Below, piece by piece: positions 1 through 12,220 of a DNA stretch of 30,210 nucleotides. Each line of letters starts with the position of its first letter. The first letter of the stretch is position 1. The notes under the pieces are model-generated. The model was given only the letters and a program-made list of their open reading frames with translations, was not told where the DNA came from and made no database searches. Source of the stretch: Hydnum rufescens UP504 (Eukaryota; Basidiomycota; Agaricomycetes; Cantharellales; Hydnaceae). The stretch is taken from positions 144,451 to 174,660 of the forward strand of contig MU128936.1 in assembly GCA_014904985.1 (NCBI GenBank), given 5' to 3'. Position numbers and translations under genes: made by a program.

Positions 1-293
1 AGGATACAGTTGTGGACAGGCAAAGTTTGATAACTTGTCTGGAGCCTGATCCACTAGCTTCCAGGCCTTGAAAATATGAAATTCGGAATCTCCTCACTCC
101 CAGGATCTCAAAAATGTCCAAGATGAGGTCATGTGACCACTTTTTGAATCAGCCAATTTTTGAGGCCAAAATTTCACAACTTTATATGCTCTCCTGGCTG
201 AGGCAGAGCCTTGGGAGGGTCCTATGTGGTTGTATGTACAGTCTAGCCATGTGTGCTATGCATATATACACATAAACCAGTTGCAAAGGTTAA
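1..293. other. 3' flank of DDE transposase gene, no gene seen
   Basis: This stretch lies downstream of the transposase stop codon (294-296 on the minus strand). It is AT-rich, with no open frame of note and no terminal inverted repeat that I could pair with sequence beyond 2837. Phrases such as the one at 150-175 resemble the unique-looking repeat filler seen around 18100-19900, but I could not align them. Confidence 0.4.
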
Positions 294-555
294 CTAGTTA
301 TTCACAATAGATTCAATAGCAAGCATAGCTCGCTGGGAGACCACATGATGTCCTTTTTGTTTTTTAACTGCCCATTCAGCTGCCTTCCCAGTTAATCCCT
401 TGTGATGTGCTGACCATGAACTGCCATGACCAGTTTATAAAACAGCAGATCGTATCAAGTGGACACGAGTTGAGGCTTGTAAGGGTGGCCTCTTTTGCTT
501 GTGCAAATGCACCCTTGAAGACTTCATGGTATCGATATTTTGCATAACCCCAGTA

Positions 556-624
556 CTAAATATTCCAAGCAAATAGTTAGTAGTCAAGGTTTTAAGCTGT
601 CACCAGTGAGAATACCAGATTTAC
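556..624 (-). other. Intron 4 of the DDE transposase gene
   Basis: It is 69 nt long, with donor GTAAAT, branch ACTAAC and acceptor TTTAG. It splits the codons directly after the HCELNPIEM block, and the next exon opens with YWGYAKYRY, as expected for the family. Confidence 0.85.
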
Positions 625-1288
625 CATTTCAATTGGATTGAGCTCACAGTGGAACTTGGGTAGGAAGAGGCAGTGGTGTCCAGCCCTAGAGATAAGCTCC
701 TCCACCATTGAGACCTGATTACCAAAGTCCTTCTGTTTACTGAGAATGCGAGCAAGGCAGCAAGTCTCATTCTCGAATGGGCAAATAGGGGCACATTTGG
801 CGCAGATGCCATGTGTATTGAAGCCATGCTCTTGCAATACTTGATCCAGACCCTTTGCATCTCCACTCTCAGTTGTCATTTTCTGGGCCTTGCCTTGCAT
901 GGCAACATTAGGCACATTGCTGGGGATAATCGTGTCCTTCTGTTTTCTTTGCCAGCCACCATTGGCTTTGTTCATATCAAAGGCATGAAGAGCATCAGGC
1001 CCGAGGGATGCATGTGCAGAGGATTGGTCGAAAATAAATAAAGCCTCGCAGTCAGGATGTGCTGCTTCAAAGATGGGTATCACCCACTCAATCTGGCCAA
1101 GGAGCTGCTTTGTATCCCACCAGGGATCACCAGCAGCACCAGGGTAGATAATGACTCATGCATCACTAATAATATCACCTTGGATATTCCAATGAATGAG
1201 TCAGCCATCTTCTTCATTAATAAAATCCGACACATGAATGAGCTGTCCTCTACTCTTGTTCTGTAGCACAGTGGTTCCAGTTTCAAGC

Positions 1289-1347
1289 CTAGCCATAGCC
1301 ATTAGTACCTAACACACAGGAGAGCACCAAGAATAAATTGGACAGAC
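1289..1347 (-). other. Intron 3 of the DDE transposase gene
   Basis: It is 59 nt long, with donor GTCTGT, branch TACTAAT and acceptor GCTAG. It lies just after the FHDE block and restores the frame into the next exon. Confidence 0.8.
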
Positions 1348-1979
1348 CATGCTGACTTCTTAAACTCATTCGCATGAAAACAACTTTCATCGTGAAATTG
1401 GGCGATTATGCGCTTTTCACCTGGCTGGAGATTTGGTTCCTTTCGATCAAGGTTCTCCCCATTGTATTGAGCCATATGCCATTCATAATTTTCCATTGCA
1501 GGAAGGAAGATCTTGTCATGGTACTCAACAACATCTGGGTGCTCATGACTGTCCATGTACACACCCTTGTGAAGTCTTGTGAGTCGGAAACCAAGCTTGT
1601 ACATCCACCGTCAGGCAGTACGATTGCTGAGGGGATTCCTTAAAGCAATCCTGAGGTCAGGAAGGATTGTGCTATTAAGCACTCTGCAGAAGTGAGCCGA
1701 AGTCACCAACCCAGCCTTCTGTGATTGAAGCCAGGTGAGTGCCACCCTTCGCATGTCCTCATCGTCTAGATAGGAAGAGCCCTTGTGCAGACCACCTTGC
1801 TGTTCAATCGGGAGCTGTTCAAATTTCTGGTAGTGTTGGGCAAGAGTTCGAATACGTGATGCGAAATAAACACCGTCCCCATCATTATGCGATTTGGCAA
1901 TGTGGATGCTGGCCGAGATTTGTTTCATCCCCTTGATGTGAAGGGTTGCGAACTGCCAGAGAAATTGGTACTGAGTAAT

Positions 1980-2032
1980 CTGATAGAAACTGTTAGTATA
2001 TGGAAATACAGGTGTTCCAAAGAATAGTGCAC
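1980..2032 (-). other. Intron 2 of the DDE transposase gene
   Basis: It is 53 nt long, with donor GTGCAC, a perfect TACTAAC branch point and acceptor ATCAG. It links two otherwise incompatible frames. Confidence 0.85.
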
Positions 2033-2484
2033 TTGGCAAAGGGGGAGGGTGCATTTATTCTTCTGTTTGTCAAGAATTTTATTGATTCCATCCTGAAGAC
2101 TCGACCAGTCACTAACTTCAGATCCTGCCTTGGAATTTGAAGAGATGTCCTGGAAGAGCTCATCCAGTTCGTCTTCCTCATCATCATCACTTTGATCATC
2201 ATCCTCCCCAGTCAGAGGGGTTGTGCATCCTTGGATAAGGTCAGGCAACAAGGGCTCAGACAGTGGCGGTGCTGACTCACAAATGTTAATGTCACTTTGT
2301 GGCAATTGTGGAGAGGGGGAATGTGAAGAAACATTTCTCGGGGAAGAGGAAGAACCGGCAGAAGCTGCCCTGAGCCATTTTGCATCTAAGGTGCTTTGCA
2401 ATTTCATGGCTCCCCTATAACGTTGTTGTGTCCATTCTGACTTCAAAGATATTACAGGGCTGGTGCTATATTTTTTACAGGGCT

Positions 2485-2536
2485 CTAGAATGCAATTAGA
2501 TATGGTGGAAAATACAAATTAGAAGACATGACTTAC
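2485..2536 (-). other. Intron 1 of the DDE transposase gene
   Basis: It is 52 nt long, with donor GTAAGT, branch TCTAAT and acceptor TTCTAG. Removing it joins the two reading frames with matched phase. Confidence 0.85.
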
Positions 2537-2837
2537 GAGACTCCCCCTTGGCTTTTCGTTTCATCACATGCTTTGGAGTCCAATCTTCATCATCAAAACT
2601 TTTTGAGATCCATTCTAGGTGTGAATAAAGGGCATTCTCTTGCTCTTCAACCTCACAGTTGTTGGGTCCATCAAGATCTTCATCCTCGGGGGTGACAAAT
2701 GGTAAATTTTCATCAAATTGGGGTATGTGTGGATTCCAGCCAATATCATCAGAATAATCGTCATAATCATCATTAGAAACTTCATCAGTAGAACTATTGA
2801 GCAGTTCAAAGAAGGATGTGATAGGGACATCACCCAT

Positions 2838-3129
2838 GATGCGCAAAGACCTCCGGGTGTTGCCGAGATTTCCTCCGGCTTAAGCCTGAAGAACAATTCA
2901 CCGATTTATGGGCTTCAGGACAGTGAATGCCACCTGTGGATGCCGGGATCATAATACACATGACCATACCTGCATTTTGGTGCCCATGCCGACCCTGGGT
3001 GCTTAAATTTTGGTCTTTGGCCAATTTTTGGGCCTTTAAAAAAATTTAATCCTTTATTTTTGGGAAAATGAGGCCATGGGAAGCTTGGTTAAGGCTTCCG
3101 AAGTACATTCCGAGGGTTTAATAAGAAGT
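2838..3129. other. Upstream flank of the DDE transposase gene
   Basis: There is no gene here. This is the presumed promoter side of the minus-strand transposase. It contains a T/A-rich stretch at 3035-3065. No clear terminal inverted repeat was found. Confidence 0.4.
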
Positions 3130-3838
3130 TGTGACATAATTTTCAACCCCAGAAAACTTATCAGACTTTGGCTGTCCATGACTGTAGAACAATAAGTTCA
3201 TTTAGGAACAATAAGGCATATGAGTCATAGGTTATTTTTAGGATAGAACAAAAGGTTCATTTCCCATCCTTCTATAACTAGGCAGGGGAATGCTTCGTAA
3301 TAGGGGCTCTCTGACAGGCATAAAAGGAGGGGGAATCTTAGGTAGAAAGACAAGAAATTCAGAGGTAGCCCCTGGCAGTCTCTCTATTCTTCACACACCC
3401 AGAAGAAATCTGGAGGTAGCTCCCTAGCAATCCCTCTTTTCTTCACACTTCCAGATCACCTTAGCCACACTAGACTAAGTTCTACAGTAGAAAAGGAGAA
3501 ATCTGACTTCACAAGTATTGGAAGACCAAGCCCTCAATAGCTTAAGCCTAGCATAAATAAGTCTAGCACAGCTTATCAAGAGGAAGATCTTCAGTACACT
3601 TGGAGAGGATTTAAGGCCCTTAGTAACCTGTAACAAGTCTTACCTAAGTTCTTGATTGACTTCACACCCTTCTCATGCTCTAGCCCTTATTCACCAACCT
3701 TTCAACCTTTCATCTCTTTCATCCAAACCCTCCACACACTCTCTCTACCCCTATATCCAGCCCTTGATTCTTACACCTATCTCAGTAATAAGAACCAGTT
3801 CCTTGTTGTTTACTAAAGACTAAGTCTAGACTCTGTCA
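3130..3838 (+). repeat. Possible solo LTR, 709 bp
   Basis: The block starts TGTGACATAA and ends CTCTGTCA, so it has TG...CA ends. It carries a TATA-like CATAAAAGG at about 3319 and lacks any convincing frame. It also contains a diverged tandem duplication of about 50 bp (3353-3402 and 3404-3453) just downstream of the TATA-like site. The flanking 5-mers (GAAGT and TTTGA) do not match, and no primer-binding site was recognised. It could equally be unrelated non-coding sequence between the two minus-strand genes. Confidence 0.3.
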
Positions 3839-6800
3839 TTTGACATGAGAATGCAGGGAAGATTGAGAACATGTACAAGAATGCAAGGGAGATCGAGGAC
3901 CCACTTGAGAACGAGAAGGGGAACGCAAATGCAAATGCAAATGGGGGTTCAAGGATTGATGAGGAGACGAAGCACAAGATGGAGAGGGGGATCCGAAGGA
4001 AACCACGCATTCTGAGTATGTGGGAGACCTTCTGCCACTCTCAAAACCTGACTCATCTGTCACTAAGGCCTGTGGATCATGCAGTGACTCTGAACGCACA
4101 GGAGTTACAGTTCCAGACTTTGCCAGGTAGGCAGGGGGTGTGGTTTCAGCAGGTATGACCTCTGGTGTCATGTTCTGGGCAGGAAAAGTAGGGACACTAA
4201 CTCCTGCTGGCTCAGCCTCCACCATTACTGACTTAGTATGCAAGGGCACAAGCTCGATAGGCGGGGTCTCAGTAGGAGTAGAAACCGAGGCCATGGCCTC
4301 AATGGGAGGAGCAGCAGAGGGCGTGGCCCCAGTAGGAGCCAGAGCAGAGGGAGTGGCCTCAGTAGAAACAGGGGTAGAGGGCACGGCCCCAGTGGGAGGA
4401 GTAGAGGGCATGACCTCAGTGGAAACAGGAGCAGAGGGCATGACCCCAGTAGGAGCAGGAGCAGAGGGCATCTCCTCAGTAGAAACAGGGGCAGATGGTG
4501 TGACCCCAGTAGGAACAGGAGTAGAGGGCATCGCCTCAGTAGAAACAGGAGCAGAGGGTGTGACCCCAGTAGGAGCAGGAGTAGAGGGCATGGCCTCAGT
4601 AGAAGCAGGAGCAGAAGACATGGCCTCAGTAGGAGAGGCCTCCATCTGTCTGGCCAGCACAGATGCCTCGATTGCGCCCATGATACCAACAACAATCTCA
4701 TGTTCTGGAGGCAGGGAATCAACATGCAGGGAACCCACATGAGTACCCATGATGCCAGGGAGTCAAGAGCCTGAAGAGCCTGCTGACATGGAGCCACTAT
4801 CCTTGTCCAATCTGAGCTGCTAGTGACATTTGGCAGCATTCCTGGCCACACTCTTGGTGTTGGGATCCCTCCACCCCTCCAGAATGCATGCATTGAAATC
4901 ACTAAGTTTGCCCTTCTTCTTTCCACTAGCCCCCTTCAGATGACTCTTGACATCAGCCAGAGCTGACTTGTCGCCCTTCAAGGCTCGCTGCATCAACTTG
5001 TTAGCCTCTTTCTGAGCAACATCCATCTTTGCCTGTGCTGCCTGCTTCCGCTTCTTGAACTTGATGATTTCAACCTCACACTGTGCTTCAAAGTCCTCAT
5101 TTGACTCGCCTTGCCTTGGTTGAATAGATCAATCCAAGGCATCTTCCTCTTCTTGAGCAGCCTCCTCTTCATCATTATTGGGACCAAACCAGGGTTCAGC
5201 TTCCAGCACCTCATCCATGTCACAGGTGACTCCCTCTGAAAAGTGGGCAGCTGAAGATGATGCATAATGAGAAGGGGGCAAGAATGGTCCATCCTCAACA
5301 ATGTTTCAAAGAGACTGACACATTTCTTCAGGAGGCCGTGGCTGATACTGAAGAAAGAGTGTGTCGAGAACGATGTCTTCCAGGGCTTTGTGAGGTGGTA
5401 CCCCAGGATAGGACCTCAGTGCAATGAACCAGGGACTTGGGCAATCGGACTCTACAATGAGCTGCTCTGAAACTGTGTGATAGTGAATGTTGTTGCCTTT
5501 CTCCTTCAGAATTGGATTGAGCTCTTCTTGGGAAATTTCCTTCCCAGTCAAATGCTGCATACTCTTAATATCGATCCCTGCATCATCAAACCAAAGGCTC
5601 CACAATGGCACCCTGTGCACTTGGAGATCATCAAGCCAGACTCCTGGGTTTGAATGGAGATACAATGCCCCGATTAGATCATCATTGACACCGAAATGAG
5701 GATGGTCTGTTTTACCAACCATGGAAATGTGGTCAATACACCAGTGCATGGTCATCTGGGCAAAAGCACCACATTCATATGCACAGTGCAGATAATCACT
5801 TGCCAGTTGAGTCATTGCAAGCTCATCCAGCATCGACTGCGACAAGAGATGGACCGAAAATGGGGACTCGCCAGGTGACTTGGGTTTCACTGGTGTGACG
5901 AGAGTGGCAAGAGAAACCTGGATTCCCAAGTTTGAGGCTGCAAGACACCATTGCCTGTACTGTTCACAGTTCCTCAGAACAAAATCCTCCAGTTGTTTAT
6001 GGTACACATCAGTGAGTTTGACACCATCAGAGGATGAGATCATATTGAGTGAAGCTGGGAGGGGGATCATTGATACAACATGAGATGTAACCAATGTAGG
6101 GCATCTGTGTCAAATACATTGTGGGGAGTCTCATATAATTGGTCAAATAGAAATGAGGGGTGCCGTATTTATCCCAGTGGTGAGCAATAGATGCATGATC
6201 CTGGGTATAGATATCAGGCTTGCATTCGGGAGGACACTGCTCAGTGTATTGGAATGGCTGGCGACTGTTTGTGAATAATGTTGCCCATTCCACTCATTTC
6301 ACAACTGGGAATGGCTTTGTTGTAGGGTCTACTCTGTATTCATCCATGTCTTTAAGGAACTCTACATTGAGATATGAGAAAATTCGCCTGATTACCTAGG
6401 CAAGGTCCATGATGTCGGCTTACCATTCTCGCACTGATTGGACCACATATCATAATCTTTGACACCCATATATGGATTTTCCAGAGGAGTGGGCAGTGCA
6501 GGCTCAGTATTCCCTTTCCAGTCAGCCCATGTCAGAGGTTGATGCAAGGTCTTGGGGTTTTCACCCACCACCACATCGGCACTGGCGGGTGAGAACTCTC
6601 CTTGAGACCCAAAGTCCCTCAGGTGCAGTTGATTCTGAGTGTAGCCCCTCATTGTGCTAGTAGCAACAACACACATGTCATAGGTGGTGGGCTTCTAGGA
6701 CCTCATATAGACCTCTGAATCTGCGGCACTCTCCACCGGGGTTCTCAGCTTAGGCTGAATGGCACATGTGCCAATAATATGCACATTAAAGAGGGTTACA

Positions 6801-8050
6801 AAAATTATAGGACAGCAAAAAAAAAAAAAGACAGGTTGAATAATGACAGAGGATGGGGCTGATGAAGAGCAATGGAAAGTGATGGAGAGCAATGAGAAAC
6901 AACAAAGGAGAACAATGCACAGTGATGACAGAGAACAATGAACAGCAATGATGGAGAAAGGAGATTCAACAAGGCAAAACAGCACACTCAAGGAAGATGT
7001 TTCTTCAACGATCCTATCCACATCCAATGGGTGCCAAGAATTGGGTGACCCAGGAGGAAGCGTACATGCAAGCTATGCGTGGCAGCCCCACTGCTCAGAG
7101 TGGTGGCTGCTACACTAGCCCCATCCTGCATCACAACATCACAATCCCCATCAATGGCAGGAATGGAAACATCACCTCCATCCTCCATCACAACATCCCC
7201 ACCCTCAGCAACAATCCCTTCTGTTCTCTGCCTTTTCATGAATTGCAGAAGTGGAGGAAGGGTGCGCTTTACACTGACAGCAGAGGAACTGGTGGCAGAG
7301 GAGCCAACGGTTGAGGAGACAGGGGGGCAATAAACAATGAGGAAGGCATCACCTACCATTTATGCAGAAGGAACGGATGGTCAAAATATGGAGGAAGTGG
7401 AGAAGGGACATACACATCCTCAGGGAAATCACAGAGGGCATCAGCATACGAAACCGTTTGAGATGACATGACATCTTTTGTGGGGGACGAGCCATTACAG
7501 AACATGGCAGGAGCTTTGTCGAAACCTATGGATACAATGAGTTAGCGATGGACAATTAGATTATGAAATGGTCTTACCAGCTGATATGGCATCGGCCTCA
7601 GATGTGAATGTGCTCAGTAGGATGTAGACCGAGGCAAAGGAAGTTGACATGTCGAGACCATCTCTGGTCATGTCCTTGACCAAGTAGAACCCAATCTTTG
7701 ACATCGTGTCATTGCACTTGGTCTCCAGCATGTAGCCTGAGTGCTGATGTCAATGATATTAGCGGGGTCAATAAATTCTCTCAGTTGTAAAGACTTACTT
7801 TATCATGCCACCAAATTGCGGTCAGGGGCACTCCAATACGATGGCAAAAAACAGCCAGATATTGCATTCCAATCTCCCAAGTGTATAATGGGAGGTTGAC
7901 CCATGCATGGGGCGAACAAGCCATATGCACCATGGGAATTGTATCGAGAATAAAGAATGTCTTGCCTGTGCTCATCAGACTCACTTGGACCTTTGAGGTT
8001 GACACCTTCGCCTTGGTTCCAGCCTTTTTCTTGTTGGCATTGGGGGCCAT
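3836..8050 (-). pseudogene. Large multi-exon gene of unknown function with Pro/Ser/Thr repeat tail, inactivated
   Basis: I do not recognise this protein, which would exceed 1,000 residues. It starts at ATG 8050 with MAPNANKKKAGTKAK, a basic N-terminus. Introns with good signals are 7744-7798, 7526-7577, 7274-7356, 6362-6423 and perhaps a 37-nt one at 6055-6091. The first, second, fourth and fifth keep the frame. A zone near 6990-7080 needs a frameshift or an unresolved intron (GT about 6987, AG about 6755). The middle carries acidic repeats (GGDVVMEDGGDV, DCDVVMQDGA). The long last exon (6054-3836) encodes a Trp/His-rich block, then an acidic segment, a Lys-rich helical segment, and a 10-residue repeat tail. 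In-frame stops are TAG 6695-6697, TGA 6294-6296, TGA 5306-5308, TGA 5129-5131, TAG 4820-4822 and TGA 4763-4765. All are one C-to-T change from Arg or Gln codons. It may be a second gene of a transposon or a captured host gene. Confidence 0.7.
4276..4640 (-). repeat. 30-bp coding tandem repeat (10-residue Pro/Ser/Thr units)
   Basis: About eleven units of 30 bp alternate in a 60-bp higher-order pattern. They encode alternating PTGVTPSAPV-like and STEAMPSTPV-like decapeptides in the tail of the unknown minus-strand gene. The frame stays open through every unit, which suggests the repeat expanded while the gene was coding. It would give an extended, probably O-glycosylatable or disordered tail. 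Confidence 0.85.
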
Positions 8051-9893
8051 AATCACCTTGGGATCTACCAAGGTGCTATGTCTCCTCGCAATGGAGACAA
8101 CACTAGGGAAAAAAAGGTATCAATCATGGTTCACCCGGAGACCACACACTCCGAGGGGTACTCAGACATGCAGTCTCTCGGCTATGAAACATGCACACCT
8201 GTTGGGGTTGGGGTTGTAGTAGTAGTGACTCAACACCAGTGCATCTGGCAACACCCGGAATCTCGGCCTTCAGTGTGTTGCGGAATGTGGACTGAGACTG
8301 GGCATTGTGAGTATGATGGGATATACACTTGTACTATGCAAGACAGGATTAAACACACTCAATTAACGTTCCAAGGCCCCAGAGTACTTGGCAAATTTCA
8401 ATGGGACAAGTCAATGTCTAGGTATGAATGTATTCAAACGAAGCAGCAGCTGAATGCAAATTCAATGTAAAATGGATGCAATAACATGGCTTTGTCAACC
8501 AAAAAAATTGACAATGCTCATCCCATCAGCACGATGATAATGGTAAGAATCATAGGGCAGCAGAGAGATAGACGATCGGACATGGACGTGACACCGGAGA
8601 ATACAGTCACCCCATGATAACATCTTCCATCAGCTGGGATGGGGACCCACGTTCATGTGGTGGTGGAGCATCTCGAATGACACCGCTACATCCGATAGAG
8701 CTTCTATGTGCCACAAGGTCTGAGCTCCCGGTGTGGGCATGCCACTTGCCAAATGACTACTTGCCGCCAGACCTCCCTTTACTGGCATACGCTGAGGTAA
8801 AGTCCAGGACCACTCACTACATACCCTAGCCATCCTTCATTATGTATAATCACCTCATTAGGTACCCTAATACAGTCTTCTCCCTTATCCAGGCATCACT
8901 GCCTCATTAATAATACAGTGAAACAATGAATTCTTGCTTATGCATCTCCACTGATGTCACAGGAGCTAGTTGTATGGAGACTCACTCAAACTGTTGGCAA
9001 ACTGCACCAATTGCTGAATTACATAATCGAGACCTTGAGAGAATGCCAACAACGTCATCACGCTCACTGCTGAGTTACACAATTGTAGTCTTCCTGAGGT
9101 CCCCCACTATAGGGGGTGGCCCTACATTAGCTACTTGTGTGTTTGAAGGATCGGACGGTGGTGCATGCATATCTCTAGCAAATATCGCCCTGTGTGTGAG
9201 AGAAAAATTGGGCAGGATGCAGAAAAAAGAATAGGGAGAAAGTAGCAAGGAGATCCTGTACCTATATACCCATGGCCTTCACATCCTGTGGTAACCTAGC
9301 CCATGGTCCCTCATACTAGAGACTCTGCAGTGACTCTGCCACCTCAAGTATGACTGAGTCAGGAGGTGGTATAGAAGAAGGATTGGGAGCTCCAATGACT
9401 GTCAAATCAAACTCTGGTTCAGCCAGTGTGTAGATGGGAGACTGTATTTCTGTTTTTATTCAATGGGCTGGTTCACTCTGATGGTTGATCACTCTCTAAC
9501 AAGTTGTGTATGGTATTCAGTGATGGTAAGGTGATGGTATGGACTAGCTATAGTCAATGATATATCATGGGATGCTTGTGAAAGGCTTATACGTGTTGTA
9601 TTCAACTGTTTACTGCTATTTGTGTGTACCTATTTGTGTCCTCCTGGTCAAAATGCAGATTCTAAAGTGGGTTCTGGACTAGTTTAAGCTTGATTCAGTG
9701 TGTCAATGTATTTCTTTCTTCTTCTGACTTGACTTTGTTATTACTCACCTTTCCTTGGATGTCCAGCAACTCTAACCTTAGGTCCTGCAACTATCCTTGG
9801 CTTAGTATTTTGTGTAGAGGGCTTCCAGTGACTTAGTCTTAACAACCTTGTATATGACTTAGCTCCAGATGGCTTTCAGATCAGTACCAACCC
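8051..9893. other. Stretch without a recognised gene
   Basis: This holds the upstream flank of the minus-strand unknown gene (8051 onward) and then mixed sequence with short frames only, the longest about 130 codons at 8078-8470 and 102 codons at 8926-9234. Neither shows recognisable motifs, introns or conserved composition. I see no repeats or hairpins of note before 9894. Confidence 0.4.
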
Positions 9894-10033
9894 GGTCAGC
9901 CACAAATGTACATCTAGTTAGATACAATGAGCCTTGCATTTAAATAGTTTAACTAGATGTTTTTAGGCAGGGGCCCCTGGGGCCGGCTAACATGATTTGC
10001 ATGATTCAGGCAGGGGCCCCAGGGGCCCCTGCC
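9894..10033 (+). repeat. Left inverted repeat of the hairpin-array element
   Basis: This 140-bp segment is matched in reverse orientation by 14591-14720. Shared blocks are GGTCAGCCAC at the outside, TGAGCCTTGCATTTA, AACTAGATGTTTTTA, and GC-rich blocks built on CAGGGGCCCCTG. The outer part can itself fold (ACATCTAGTTA with TAACTAGATGT), so it may be a small MITE fused to a GC-rich terminus. The pair brackets a 4.8-kb region. Confidence 0.75.
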
Positions 10034-10195
10034 TCTCACCTTAGACTGGGACTTAGAGATTCTCAGACAACAGTGGACTACACCTGGCATGATATTATAC
10101 ATATGCTCCCTGGGGTCAGCAGGGTTTCACTCAGCAGTCATGTTGTGTTTTCATTGACTGGTTTATTAATTTATTTATTCAAAAATTCACAAACA

Positions 10196-12171
10196 TACCA
10201 CACCCGCTTGGGCAGGCATGTGGTACTGTCCATAAAAAAATTAAAAATTAACAAAAGAAAACACTATCTAACACACCCGCTTGGGCGGGTGTGTGGTACT
10301 GGGGACATGCATTACTTATATTTTACAGAGCCACACCCGCTATTGCAGGAGTGGGGTTCCTACAGTTTGGCATCACTTCATTTCGTCATTTGGCGTCCTG
10401 TTCGCAGATCCTGCTTTGCAGGCGAGTTATCGTTCAGGGGGGGGGGGCTCATTCTATGGGTCTTCATTTGTTGCTAGCCTAGAATAATAGATCATTAGTT
10501 TAAAAAATTAAAACAGGTGCAAAAAGAGCAGCAGTGCTGCTCTTTTTGCGCCGTTGGGGGTGCACTTACATTATATAAAACCACACCCGCCGCAGCAGGT
10601 GTGGTACGCGATTTTGCCGATCGTTGTGTTCGGGGGGCGGGCACTCAAGGCCTGTGGGGCTGCACATTAAATGGTATACTGGGGGGGCTCGTCCGTGTCC
10701 TTGTCGGGTGAGTTTTCATGTAGGGAATGGACCTAGAACAACAAATAATAATATATTAGTAAAAAAAAGAAAACAAAGGTGCCAAAAGAGCAGCTTCTGC
10801 TGCTCTTTTGGCACCGGTGGGATTAAGACGTACCTAATATTTACCACACACCCGCTTTGGCAGGTGTGTGGTACGCAGTTCCGTGGATCGTCATTTTGGG
10901 GGGTGGCTTGGGTGGCTGTGTGTATTGGGGGCTCATGCATGTGTTCGTTCATCGGGTGGGTTTTCACATAGGGAAGGGACCTAGAACAACAAATAATAAT
11001 ATATTAGTCAAAAAAAGAAAACAAAGGTGCCAAAAGAGCAGCTTTTGCTGCTCTTTTGGCACCGGTGGGATGAGACGTACCTAATATTACCACACACCCG
11101 CTTCCGCGGGTGTGTGGTACACGCGTTCATCAATCATAGTTTCAGGGGGCAGCTTGGGTGGTTGTGCATATTGAGGGCTCGTCCATGTGTTCGTTCGTCG
11201 GGTGGGTTTTCACAGAGGGAAAAAACCTAGAACAACGAAAATAATACATTAGTAAAAAAAAAAAGAAAACAGATGTGCCAAAAGAGCAGCTTCTGCTGCT
11301 CTTTTGGCACCGGTACGATTAGACATACCTAATATTACCACACACCCACCAAAGTGGGTGTGTGGTACACACGTTTGTCAATCATCGTTGTGGGGAGCGG
11401 GCACTCTGGGCTTGGGTGGTTGCGGGTACTGGGGGCTCGTCCATGTGCTCGTCAGGTGGGTTGTCACAGAGGGAAGGGACCTAGAAGAGCAAGTAATAAT
11501 ATATTAGTAACAAAAAGAGAACAGAGGTGCCAAAAGAACAGCTTCTGCTGCTCTTTTGGCACTGTTGTACATCTCGCAATGGAGAACTTACCAAGTATCA
11601 GCACACCCGCTGCAGCGGGTGTGTGGTACTGTATATCAACTGTCGATGTGTTGTGGGTGTTCGGGTCCTGGGTTCTTGGATTGGGTGGCGGGTGGCTGCG
11701 CATGTCCGTTTTTTGTTTGCTGTGTTCTTGTCGGGTGGGGTTTCATGCATCTAGGGGGAGGCCTAGAATAATGAATAGTACATCAGTCCAGAAAAAAAAA
11801 AGCAGTGCCCAAAGAGCAGCTACTGCTGCTCTTTGGGCACCATTGTACATACTGGGAGAAACTTACCAGTTGTTACCACACATCTGCCTCAGCAGATGTG
11901 TGGTCCTATACTTAGTTGGTTGTTGTGCAGGTTCAGGGTCAGGGTGGCTGCGCACGGGCCCATATTTCGCCAGGGTCTTGTCGGTGCATTCGTTGGATTG
12001 GGGTTTTACAAAGGGAAAAAACCTAGAATAATGAGTGATGTCAGTTAAAAAAATTAACAGCAGCAATGCCAAAAGAGCAGCTAGTGCTGCTCCTTTGGCG
12101 TCGTGGTACACACCATAAAGAAAAGAACTCACCTAATAGTGCCACACACCCGCCCTGGTGGGTGTGTGGCA
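10196..12171 (-). repeat. Tandem array of A-hairpin / B-hairpin-intron units, minus orientation
   Basis: Units of about 246-273 bp are repeated. The A hairpins (stem like TACCACACACCCGC, 4-nt loop) are at 10196-10225, 10271-10294, 10331-10354, 10580-10605, 10842-10873, 11088-11119, 11337-11368, 11602-11623, 11875-11904 and 12140-12171. The B hairpins (stem like GTGCCAAAAGAGCAGC, 4-nt loop) are at 10519-10549, 10778-10815, 11026-11063, 11275-11310, 11528-11563, 11805-11840 and 12067-12099. Read on the minus strand, each B lies inside an intron-like segment: 10479-10569, 10733-10833, 10981-11080, 11227-11328, 11481-11591, 11763-11866 and 12023-12132. These begin GTAAGT, GTACGT, GTATGT or GTGAGT, most carry an ACTAAT-type branch site, and all end in CTAG. 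The A hairpin directly precedes each donor. The 'exons' between them (146-171 nt in those measured) are not consistently multiples of three, so coding is unlikely. Confidence 0.9.
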
Positions 12172-12220
12172 CCATTCTGCTTGCTTCGGGCGCCTCGATG
12201 TTGAGTATGATCTGAGCTAT

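Larger units (their letters stand above)
294..2837 (-). pseudogene. DDE-superfamily transposase (basidiomycete type), five exons, inactivated
   Basis: This encodes a cut-and-paste transposase of the DDE endonuclease family common in Agaricomycetes. The protein would be about 770 residues. The exons I infer on the minus strand are 2837-2537, 2484-2033, 1979-1348, 1288-625 and 555-294. All four introns have GT-AG ends and CTAAC/CTAAT branch points, and their phases join exactly. The N-terminus is acidic and low complexity. The catalytic triad is visible as FHDESCFH (about 1360-1393), FIFDQSSAH (about 1020-1048) and HCELNPIE (about 630-655). Three in-frame TGA codons (1611-1613, 1201-1203, 1156-1158) sit where the family has Arg. 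One extra base near 414 shifts the last exon, after which the frame runs on to a conserved-looking tail ending at 294. The ATG at 2835-2837 is the first in frame. The family assignment is from recognition of the motifs; the inactive state is seen directly. Confidence 0.9.

Noticed and set aside
4140..4774. Plus-strand frames over the repeat tail (Gly/Val-rich and Arg/Ser-rich)
   Set aside because: They are shadows of the 30-bp coding repeat, whose minus-strand frame continues the larger gene with matching phase.
6835..6965. Repetitive GAGAACAATG-like run as a satellite
   Set aside because: The units are irregular, and the stretch lies within a probable long pyrimidine-rich intron of the minus-strand gene.
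10716..12132. Open frames in the hairpin array (for example 11354-12031 plus, 10716-10967 minus)
   Set aside because: They run through both exon-like and intron-like parts, encode the hairpin stems as repeated HTP..GVW peptides, and change frame between units.
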